NCBI GenBank assembly: GCA_020355105.1
Contig: CP070658.1
Location: 775,912 to 787,315, forward strand
Length of the DNA: 11,404 nucleotides
Direction: 5' to 3'
Source: Candidatus Thorarchaeota archaeon
GTDB lineage: Archaea > Asgardarchaeota > Thorarchaeia > Thorarchaeales > Thorarchaeaceae
The notes under the pieces are model-generated. The model saw only the letters and a program-made list of their open reading frames with translations. It was not told the DNA's origin and did not search any database. A program made the position numbers and the translations under genes. How positions within the stretch are numbered: the first letter of the stretch is position 1; the number at the start of each line of letters is the position of its first letter. This document shows positions 1 through 4,496 of this stretch, piece after piece.

Positions 1-579
1 GACTTATCGGAATTAAATCAAGGGTTTCCACTTTTCTCTAGTGAGTCAACTCTAGCTTCTATCCTCAACATGAACAGTACAATGTTTTGGGAACCGATAG
101 GTAACTACGGAAGGAATTTGACTGAAAACGCTCTAATCAATACAATTGCAGTTGTTCAAATTAACAGTACAGGATTCTATCAGACTCTAGTTGGACTAAG
201 CATTGACAATCAATCATTAGAGTGGATTCATCACCTGGATAGTAGGGTTTCCGAGAACTTCTCTGTGGTTGTAAAGAGTGCAACAGACTTCTTTTCTGAT
301 GATGGCAGATATTGGGGGCTATGTGAGGAAATAATTGTTATTCCTGGAGTTTTAGGTAGTCAGACAGAAAACATTGTGTGGAGACTGAAGTTTCATCTTG
401 TAGCCGAGTCGGAACAATGGACTCTATTCCTTGATTCGTCAGGTGAAGTCATTGATTTTCAGTTTGCTACTGTTCCTTGTCAACCTTGTATAGACTATTC
501 ACCATACGTTGTTGTTGGAAGTATCGCAGTCACTATTACTGTGTTTGCTCTGATAATAATCATTCAACAGCGCAGGTAA
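1..579 (+). CDS. C-terminal part of a surface-anchored single-pass membrane protein (5' end outside window)
   Basis: The reading frame is open from base 1, so the true start lies upstream; the first Met in view (base 70) is probably internal. About 192 residues are visible. Most look like an extracytoplasmic beta-rich domain, with five N-X-S/T sequons (NST, NLT, NST, NQS, NFS) that could be N-glycosylated in an archaeon. A CxxC pair (CQPC) lies just before a strongly hydrophobic segment of about 22 residues (YVVVGSIAV...ALIIII), followed by a short QQRR cytoplasmic end. The topology is therefore outside domain, one transmembrane helix, basic stop-transfer tail. I do not recognise the family. 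It is separated from the tRNA-Leu gene by about 100 bp with no other gene. A surface or S-layer-associated role is inferred from layout only. Confidence 0.75.
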   Translation, partial: DLSELNQGFPLFSSESTLASILNMNSTMFWEPIGNYGRNLTENALINTIAVVQINSTGFYQTLVGLSIDNQSLEWIHHLDSRVSENFSVVVKSATDFFSDDGRYWGLCEEIIVIPGVLGSQTENIVWRLKFHLVAESEQWTLFLDSSGEVIDFQFATVPCQPCIDYSPYVVVGSIAVTITVFALIIIIQQRR

Positions 580-645
580 TTTCACTAGTGCTCTTGCTGA
601 TTTGGACAAACAATATACAAGGGACTCCAAGCTTCATAGAAATCC

Positions 646-653
646 TTATCATT
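646..653 (+). promoter_or_regulatory. Weak TATA-like box for tRNA-Leu
   Basis: TTATCATT lies 26-34 nt upstream of the tRNA-Leu 5' end, the expected distance for an archaeal TATA box. The match is poor, so this is a positional suggestion only. Confidence 0.3.
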
Positions 654-679
654 AGACGCCTTTCGAATGCGAATTACGA

Positions 680-797
680 GCGGAGGTTGCCAAGCCAGGT
701 TAAAGGCGCAGGGCTCAGATCCCTGACTTCGTGCCAATATGTCACGAAGGGGGAATCTCGTAGGAGTTCGCGAGTTCAAATCTCGCCCTCCGCACCA
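680..797 (+). tRNA. tRNA-Leu(CAG) with an intron between anticodon stem and variable arm
   Basis: The acceptor stem GCGGAGG (680-686) pairs perfectly with CCTCCGC (787-793); discriminator A794 and an encoded CCA (795-797) follow. The D stem is GCC (689-691) with GGC (705-707). The anticodon stem CAGGG (709-713)/CCCTG (721-725) encloses loop CTCAGAT, giving anticodon CAG, which reads CUG. The T stem GCGAG/CTCGC (770-774/782-786) encloses loop TTCAAAT. Between the anticodon stem and the T stem there are 44 nt instead of about 14. Removing about 30 nt (726-755) leaves the variable arm TCTCGTAGGAGTTC, typical of archaeal tRNA-Leu with a CTC/GAG stem. It is a type II tRNA serving translation. A DsrE-like gene begins 52 bp downstream. 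Confidence 0.93.
726..755 (+). other. Non-canonical tRNA-Leu intron, position 43/44 (boundaries +/-1 nt)
   Basis: CTTCGTG (727-733) and CACGAAG (743-749) form a perfect 7-bp hairpin with a 9-nt loop. Beneath it, TCCC (720-723) can pair with GGGG (750-753), leaving a 3-nt bulge TGA (724-726) on the 5' side. Cutting between bases 2 and 3 of that bulge, and after A755 on the 3' side, restores a normal tRNA-Leu. The outer helix of the bulge-helix-bulge motif is weak here, so this is a relaxed form. The exact ends are inferred from the expected variable-arm length. Confidence 0.75.
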
Positions 798-849
798 TCT
801 ATTGGTAAACCTCATTATCGGGTTGTCTTCCACGCTTTACGAGATAACC

Positions 850-1191
850 ATGAAGTACATGTTCTTGGCAACTGATGATAACAAGATGCAGCTATACCAC
901 CTGCTTCTGAACGCGATACACTTCCACGAGAATGACTATGAGGTTGCAGCCGTTCTCGAGTGTGCCTCTCCGAAGCTATTGATTGGAGTAGCTGATGGCA
1001 CTATCAAACTCCCTGTCTTTGATAAGGCGATGGAGCTTGAGATCATAGACCACGCTTGCAGAGCTTGCTCTTCAGCGTTCGAAGCCACTGAGGCCGCAGA
1101 GAAACTTGGCGTTCCGATCAGAGGTGAATTAAAGGGTCATAGTGATTTACTGAAATTCGCTGACGCTGGATACTCAATTCTCACGTTCTGA
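850..1191 (+). CDS. Small DsrE/F-like protein with a CxxC motif
   Basis: The protein is 113 aa. The start ATG at 850 is preferred because the longer open frame would begin inside the tRNA-Leu gene. The N-terminus (MKYMFLATDD) looks like a first beta strand and loop, followed by an alpha/beta pattern with a helix around residues 14-22. 'HACRACSSAF' (about 68-77) carries a C70xxC73 pair at a site comparable to the conserved cysteine region of DsrE/F/YchN-like proteins. The size also fits that family, whose members handle persulfide sulfur in sulfur relay or are of unknown function. No DsrF, DsrH or TusA partners are adjacent. No strong Shine-Dalgarno is seen, so it may be expressed from a near-leaderless transcript. 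The family assignment is by overall pattern, not a diagnostic motif. Confidence 0.6.
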   Translation: MKYMFLATDDNKMQLYHLLLNAIHFHENDYEVAAVLECASPKLLIGVADGTIKLPVFDKAMELEIIDHACRACSSAFEATEAAEKLGVPIRGELKGHSDLLKFADAGYSILTF

Positions 1192-1207
1192 CTGCAGACA
1201 ATTAACG

Positions 1208-1213
1208 TTATAT
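1208..1213 (+). promoter_or_regulatory. TATA box upstream of the tRNA-Ser 5' fragment
   Basis: TTATAT (followed by C) sits exactly 25 nt before the first base of the tRNA-Ser-like fragment at 1239. The intact tRNA-Ser gene has the same TTATATC at the same 25-nt spacing. This suggests the fragment kept, or was copied with, its promoter. Confidence 0.55.
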
Positions 1214-1238
1214 CCCTACGGCAATTGAATCAGACTGA

Positions 1239-1275
1239 GCCGGGGTCTCCTAGTGGCTATGGAGGCGGTTTCGAA
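1239..1275 (+). pseudogene. 5' part (positions 1-37) of a second tRNA-Ser(CGA): split half or broken gene
   Basis: It contains GCCGGGG (acceptor 5' strand), TCC/GGA (D stem, 1248-1250/1261-1263), the D loop with GGC, then GCGGT (27-31) and TTCGAA with CGA at the anticodon. It matches the intact tRNA-Ser at roughly 31 of 37 positions. Similarity stops just after position 37, where the intact gene has its first intron. The 3' strand of the anticodon stem, the variable arm and the T arm are not found downstream on the same strand. A 6-bp inverted repeat (AATCGT-CT-ACGATT, 1274-1287) follows directly. A TATA box is correctly placed upstream. It could be a decayed copy, an element boundary, or a 5' split-tRNA half; I cannot tell which. 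Confidence 0.65.
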
Positions 1276-1300
1276 TCGTCTACGATTGGGAACATCTGGT

Positions 1301-2518
1301 CTATTGTTCATTCTTGGTCCCTTGAAATGCTGACTCAATATCATTCCATTTGAGTCCCAAATACTTCATTGCCCAATGCACGTAGCGATGATGCTTTTGG
1401 CACAGTGCCTGCCATTCATCTGGGTCCATTCTTTGTAGGTGTTCTTCTGACCAGAGGATGCCCCTCCGATGAGATTCTCCATCCTTTCTATGAATCACGA
1501 GTCGCTTTTCCGCTGGCATTGGACCACAGAAATAGCATTCATCTCCGAATAGAGCCTTACGAAAGTCTTCAGCTTCGCTTGCAGGACCGTTTGATTTCTT
1601 CTCCAAATGCATGGCAGATTTGGACTCCCTTCTCAACCCCCTTTCAGATTCTTCCGTTGATTTTCGCTTGATGTTGTCTTCAATTGCAGGCCAATCTATT
1701 CCAAGATCATCTTTTGCCCAATGAACGCCTCGATGGCACATCGTGCAGAGTGCAGACCATTCTTCGTGGTTCACTTTCTTGAGAAATGAGAGCCTCCAGA
1801 GTGCATTCAATTTATGTTCTGTGAAGTCCTTCTTGTGAATGCCAAGCTTCCTTTTGTTCCCATCAACTCCACATACTTTGCATTCTTTGCCGAAAAGTTT
1901 GTCACGGAGATATTGGATTTTTTTCCGCGCTTTCAGCGCTTGCTCCTTGCGAGCTTTCTGACGTTGTGTTTCGGATTTGAATGGGGGTCTTACTCTACGC
2001 TTAGCTCCTGTGCTTCTAAGATATGTTTTAACAGTTGAAACAGAAACTCCCAGATTCTTGGCAATCTCTGCAAGGGGCAAGCCTTCTTCGTAGAGATTGC
2101 GTGCTTCTTCTGGGTCAGATTTTGTTGGCCATTGCTTAGGTAAGGTTACCCATCTATTCCTTTCAAACGCTCTATATAAGGTGCCAAGTGAAATCCCTAG
2201 TCTTCTGGCGATTTCACTTTTTGTAAGTCTGTCATCGAAGTATAGACGGCGAATTGCTTCGTCAATTCTCCGACTTCTCTTTGCTTCCCATTCGTTATCC
2301 CTGAATACGTGTCTGATTACATCTGGCGTAGTCTTCAGTGCATTCGCAACTTGGGCTTGTGTAAGTCCCCTGTCAAAATACAGACGGCGAACATCCTCTG
2401 CATTGATCGTAATCTTGCGCGGTCCCCGGGAATGCTTTACTTTCCTTCTTCTGCCTTTCTTACTCTTTCTAGGTGTGTCTTTATGGTAATAGGGATCTAT
2501 GGTAGACCCGCCCGACAA
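1301..2518 (-). CDS. Triple helix-turn-helix, double HNH-like zinc nuclease-type protein
   Basis: The protein is 405 aa. A very basic N-terminus (about 13-35) is followed by three similar helix-turn-helix segments at about 38-76, 84-122 and 135-172 (for example LTKSEIARRLGISLGTLYRAF). A Lys/Arg-rich linker (about 173-207) leads to two related modules. Module 1 has C213xxC216, IHKKD (H228) and C258xxCHxxxHW (C261, H262, H266). Module 2 has C328xxC331, IHRKD (H343) and C373xxHHxxxHW, with the fourth cysteine replaced by H376. Each module starts with LFGxEC and ends in a WxxIE segment, so they arose by duplication. The arrangement resembles HNH endonucleases with a structural zinc site: DNA recognition at the N-terminus, possible cleavage at the C-terminus. 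The TTG start has a GGAGGG 7 nt upstream. It may be a free-standing homing-type nuclease, but catalytic activity is not established because the usual central Asn is not clear. Confidence 0.7.
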   Translation of the reverse strand: MSGGSTIDPYYHKDTPRKSKKGRRRKVKHSRGPRKITINAEDVRRLYFDRGLTQAQVANALKTTPDVIRHVFRDNEWEAKRSRRIDEAIRRLYFDDRLTKSEIARRLGISLGTLYRAFERNRWVTLPKQWPTKSDPEEARNLYEEGLPLAEIAKNLGVSVSTVKTYLRSTGAKRRVRPPFKSETQRQKARKEQALKARKKIQYLRDKLFGKECKVCGVDGNKRKLGIHKKDFTEHKLNALWRLSFLKKVNHEEWSALCTMCHRGVHWAKDDLGIDWPAIEDNIKRKSTEESERGLRRESKSAMHLEKKSNGPASEAEDFRKALFGDECYFCGPMPAEKRLVIHRKDGESHRRGILWSEEHLQRMDPDEWQALCQKHHRYVHWAMKYLGLKWNDIESAFQGTKNEQ

Positions 2519-2605
2519 TCAACAACCCTCCAGCTTTGGAAAATCTAGACGCCAATCTGTATCCTCTACAGGGGTAGGATTCTCTGCAGGGGTAGGAACA
2601 GTCAT
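2519..2605 (-). CDS. 28-codon leader ORF in frame with the HNH gene, ending in UGA
   Basis: It starts at ATG (2605-2603) and encodes MTVPTPAENPTPVED... ending ...LEGC, then TGA (2521-2519). The very next codon, in the same frame, is the TTG start of the HNH gene. It contains a repeated PTPxE(N/D) hexapeptide unit encoded by an 18-bp tandem repeat. A TATA-like box about 35 nt upstream would place transcription start close to this ATG. It may be a leader peptide with translational coupling, or the original N-terminus of the HNH protein now cut off by a nonsense codon. Confidence 0.45.
   Translation of the reverse strand: MTVPTPAENPTPVEDTDWRLDFPKLEGC
2526..2531 (-). promoter_or_regulatory. Ribosome binding site GGAGGG for the TTG start of the HNH gene
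   Basis: GGAGGG on the minus strand lies 7 nt before the TTG at 2518. It supports initiation after the leader UGA rather than loss of the gene. Confidence 0.6.
2561..2596. repeat. Two tandem copies of an 18-bp unit
   Basis: Units 2561-2578 and 2579-2596 agree at 16 of 18 positions (core CAGGGGTAGGA). Because 18 bp is six codons, the repeat keeps frame in the leader ORF and encodes the hexapeptide duplication PTPAEN/PTPVED. Confidence 0.85.
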
Positions 2606-2638
2606 AGGTACTCACATCAGAAAGTCAAATCCACCGGG

Positions 2639-2645
2639 ATTTATT
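2639..2645 (-). promoter_or_regulatory. TATA-like box for the HNH gene and its leader
   Basis: AATAAAT on the minus strand. With usual archaeal spacing the transcript would begin near 2616, about 10 nt ahead of the leader ATG at 2605. Assigned by position and composition only. Confidence 0.4.
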
Positions 2646-2708
2646 CTCCTATAGAGCGGATTCATCCAATCTGGATTCTAACAAAGAGTAATGGCGCCGG
2701 GGATGGGA

Positions 2709-2738
2709 CACTCGAGCCCAACCAGAGAGTTAGAGCTT
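2709..2738 (-). other. tRNA-Ser intron 2, in the T loop (59/60), 30 nt
   Basis: The outer helix is the T stem ATGGG/CCCAT. The central 4-bp helix is TTCG/CGAG (one T-G wobble). There is a 3-nt bulge AGA on the 5' side and TGT on the 3' side, each cut between bases 2 and 3. The internal hairpin has stem AGCTC/GGGCT and a 13-nt loop. Excision gives T loop TTCGAGT. Confidence 0.87.
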
Positions 2739-2770
2739 CTCGAACCCATGAGCCTCAAAGGGCAACGGTT

Positions 2771-2788
2771 CTCTCGCAGGACAACAGA
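2771..2788 (-). other. tRNA-Ser intron 1, canonical 37/38, 18 nt
   Basis: The outer helix is ACGGT/ACCGT (the mature anticodon stem). The central helix is CTCG/CGAG, with 3-nt bulges AAT (5') and AGA (3'). Cuts after the second base of each bulge join A37 to A38. This is the standard archaeal splicing-endonuclease substrate. Confidence 0.9.
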
Positions 2789-2850
2789 TTCGAGACCGTC
2801 TCCGTAGCCGCTTGGATACCCCGGCATCGATGGATTCTTGGCTGACTCCG

Positions 2851-2856
2851 ATATAA
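2851..2856 (-). promoter_or_regulatory. TATA box for tRNA-Ser(CGA)
   Basis: TTATAT on the minus strand, in an AT-rich run (2851-2862), ends 25 nt before the tRNA 5' end at 2825. This is the correct archaeal distance. Confidence 0.7.
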
Positions 2857-2926
2857 TATTAATGCAACACTCAATCATGTGCTTTCTATCATTCGGTTGA
2901 TGAAGATAGGCATAGAGTGGTTAGGA

Positions 2927-3100
2927 CTAGAGTCCAAGTATGCTCATTGCTATGGTTCCAACAGGAAAGCCAAGTACTGACAGAATCGGTGTAAGAATCG
3001 TTGCAGAGATATCAAGGAGTAACAGGATGGCAACGAGGATATAACCAGCAAGAGCAATTCGTGGAATTGAACAGGTCTCATCCCCGGCGCCATTTCTCAT
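2927..3100 (-). CDS. 57-aa two-helix membrane protein of unknown function
   Basis: The ATG directly follows the glmM stop codon (TGA-ATG), so translation is probably coupled. The protein begins MRNGAGDETCSIPR. It continues with a strongly hydrophobic stretch of about residues 15-29 (IALAGYILVAILLLL), a short DISA turn, and a second hydrophobic stretch of about 31-57 (ILTPILSVLGFPVGTIAMSI...), ending in TAG. The clean hydrophobic pattern and the tight fit behind glmM argue that it is real. I do not recognise a family. Codons 2-9 overlap a sequence nearly identical to the 3' end of tRNA-Ser, in the opposite direction, which is odd and is treated as a separate entry. Confidence 0.6.
   Translation of the reverse strand: MRNGAGDETCSIPRIALAGYILVAILLLLDISATILTPILSVLGFPVGTIAMSILGL
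3076..3098 (+). repeat. Inverted near-copy of the tRNA-Ser 3' end (exon 3 plus flank)
   Basis: On the + strand this stretch reads T-CTCAT-CCCCGGC-G-CCA-TTTCTC. It matches the minus-strand tRNA-Ser 3' end (2708-2686) at 21 of 23 positions, with a 15-bp perfect core (3079-3093 against 2691-2705). The match begins at T60, exactly the start of exon 3 after intron 2, and runs past CCA into the flank. It lies inside the 57-codon ORF on the other strand. It may be a tRNA relic, an attachment-site remnant, or chance. Confidence 0.5.
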
Positions 3101-4483
3101 TCATTGTAGTTCATCTAACACCTGCGCCATTACTTTCTTTGCAGTTGCAGCAAGCCCGTCTAACGTCTTCTGTGTCTTTGCTCCAACATACACCCTTGCC
3201 TTCGGTTCAGTCCCTGACACTCGAACAAGCACATAGGAGCCATCCTTATTCTCTATTCGAACCCCATCTACCTCGAGAACCTGTTCCACTCCACTGATCT
3301 CAGGTACAAGTAACTCCTTCACTCTTGGAAGAAATGCATGTTTGATTTTGTCTGGACAGGGGACAAAGTCTCGTAGGATTGGATACTTTGGAACCGTCTT
3401 CATCAGTTTGATACAGCTGCCATCACCGAGCTCATCCACCATTTGTGCAAATCGACCCGCCCCTGCGATACCGTCCATCCACCAACCTAATCCTGTGAAT
3501 ATTGGTTTCCAAGGTTCGGATGCTAGTATCACATCCTTGCCCTTCTTGGTGACTAGAAACTCCTGCAGCGACCCAAGTGGCATTCGGACAACGGACCCTC
3601 CTACAGAATTGACGACCTCATCAATCACACTGGAGGTATCAATTGAGGTGAGAACTATCCCTCCGCCATTTCTCTCAACCTCATCCCCTGCAAACACAGC
3701 AATCACACGATTCTGGTCAATAAACTCGCCATTCTCATCAATCACAGCCAGTCTATCACCATCACCATCATGGCACATGGTCACAGCGAAGTCAGACTCT
3801 TTGGCCATATTCATCGCATCGCCCAAGTTTCTCGGTGATGGTTCTGGAGGTCGGCCTGGAAAATGACCGTCCTGATGGGAGTTCATTGTTGTCACAGAGA
3901 ACCCAAGGTCAACAAGAAGCTCAGGTGTATAGTCTGTTGCTGCACCATTTGCCAAGTCCACCAAGACCTTTACTCCTTCACTTAGTCCTCCTCTGTTTCT
4001 GAGGAATTTCTTCACTCGAGATAAGTAGTCAATCCTGATGTCCTTCTTAGAGAGCTGTCCGATTTTCTTCCAAGATGCAACAGTGTAGCTTCTGTTGTAC
4101 ACCGAGTTCTCCAGAAACTCCTCCTCAGATCTAATGAACTCCCGCCCTGACTTGAAGAACTTGAAGCCGTTGTCTGTAGGCGGATTGTGACTGGCAGTGA
4201 TAAGCACAGATACAGAAATCCCCGGGAGGCAGCTATGGTAACCCACAGCAGGCATTGGTGCTATCCCAAGGTCTATCACGTCTACACCGGTAGACAGCAC
4301 CCCGGAAACGAAGGCATTCTTCAGCATCTCTCTCGAGGTTCTAGCATCGATACCAACACCCACACTGCCAGTCCCTTCTAGATGAGTTCCAAGCGCTCGA
4401 CCTAGGCCAAGAGCCAGGTCTACAGTCACTTTGTCTGCGATGGCCCCGCGGATTCCACTCGTACCAAACAGCTTCAGGCTCAA
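3101..4483 (-). CDS. glmM: GlmM/phosphomannomutase-family phosphohexomutase
   Basis: The protein is 460 aa, the usual size for the alpha-D-phosphohexomutase family, which moves phosphate between C6 and C1 of a hexose phosphate through a phosphoserine. Domain 1 has GTSGIRG (7-13) and the active-site loop TASHNP with S98. The metal-binding loop DGDGDR is at 239-244. The C-terminal phosphate-binding loop RVSGTEPKAR is at 421-430. The domain-3 sugar-specificity loop, usually GExSG(H/G) or GEENGG, reads SEPWKPIF (322-329) here, so the substrate (glucosamine, mannose or glucose phosphate) is uncertain. It starts at TTG, because the protein then begins right before the conserved KLFGTSGIRG and an AGGAGG lies 7 nt upstream. 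It is second in an operon 11 nt after the AbrB-PhoU gene and directly before the small membrane protein. Confidence 0.88.
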   Translation of the reverse strand: MSLKLFGTSGIRGAIADKVTVDLALGLGRALGTHLEGTGSVGVGIDARTSREMLKNAFVSGVLSTGVDVIDLGIAPMPAVGYHSCLPGISVSVLITASHNPPTDNGFKFFKSGREFIRSEEEFLENSVYNRSYTVASWKKIGQLSKKDIRIDYLSRVKKFLRNRGGLSEGVKVLVDLANGAATDYTPELLVDLGFSVTTMNSHQDGHFPGRPPEPSPRNLGDAMNMAKESDFAVTMCHDGDGDRLAVIDENGEFIDQNRVIAVFAGDEVERNGGGIVLTSIDTSSVIDEVVNSVGGSVVRMPLGSLQEFLVTKKGKDVILASEPWKPIFTGLGWWMDGIAGAGRFAQMVDELGDGSCIKLMKTVPKYPILRDFVPCPDKIKHAFLPRVKELLVPEISGVEQVLEVDGVRIENKDGSYVLVRVSGTEPKARVYVGAKTQKTLDGLAATAKKVMAQVLDELQ

Positions 4484-4490
4484 GAGAACG

Positions 4491-4496
4491 CCTCCT
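4491..4496 (-). promoter_or_regulatory. Ribosome binding site AGGAGG for the glmM TTG start
   Basis: A perfect AGGAGG 7 nt before the TTG at 4483. It overlaps the stop codon of the upstream AbrB-PhoU gene, supporting both the TTG start and translational coupling. Confidence 0.7.

Larger units (their letters stand above)
2692..2825 (-). tRNA. tRNA-Ser(CGA) with two introns (37/38 and 59/60)
   Basis: Read on the minus strand: acceptor GCCGGGG (2825-2819) pairs with CCCCGGC (2702-2696), discriminator G2695 and CCA (2694-2692). The D stem is TCC/GGA. The anticodon stem ACGGT (2799-2795) pairs with ACCGT (2769-2765) only once an 18-nt intron is removed; the loop is CTCGAA+A with anticodon CGA, which reads UCG. 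The variable arm of about 15 nt (2764-2750) has a GCC/GGC stem. The T stem ATGGG (2749-2745)/CCCAT (2707-2703) is separated by a T loop enlarged by a 30-nt intron; after removal the loop is TTCGAGT. The spliced molecule is a normal type II tRNA-Ser. A TATA box lies 25 nt upstream. Both introns have textbook bulge-helix-bulge geometry. Confidence 0.94.

Noticed and set aside
714..760. Canonical 37/38 intron in tRNA-Leu
   Set aside because: No second copy of the anticodon-stem 3' strand occurs downstream, so the insertion must follow CCCTG rather than interrupt the anticodon loop.
477..875. Open frames of 132 aa (+), 82 aa (-) and the 5' extension of the DsrE-like gene (739-849)
   Set aside because: They run through the tRNA-Leu gene or overlap the membrane-protein gene and have no protein-like pattern.
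1301..2518. LAGLIDADG homing endonuclease or tyrosine/serine integrase
   Set aside because: No LAGLIDADG motif, no R-H-R-Y residues and no resolvase serine domain; the Cys/His pattern fits HNH-like modules.
2925..2936. GGACT-AG-AGTCC inverted repeat at the end of the small membrane ORF as a terminator
   Set aside because: The loop is only 2 nt and no T-tract follows; archaeal termination does not need such hairpins.
3342..3866. 174-aa open frame antisense to glmM
   Set aside because: It is a shadow of glmM codon usage; the glmM motifs are intact on the other strand.
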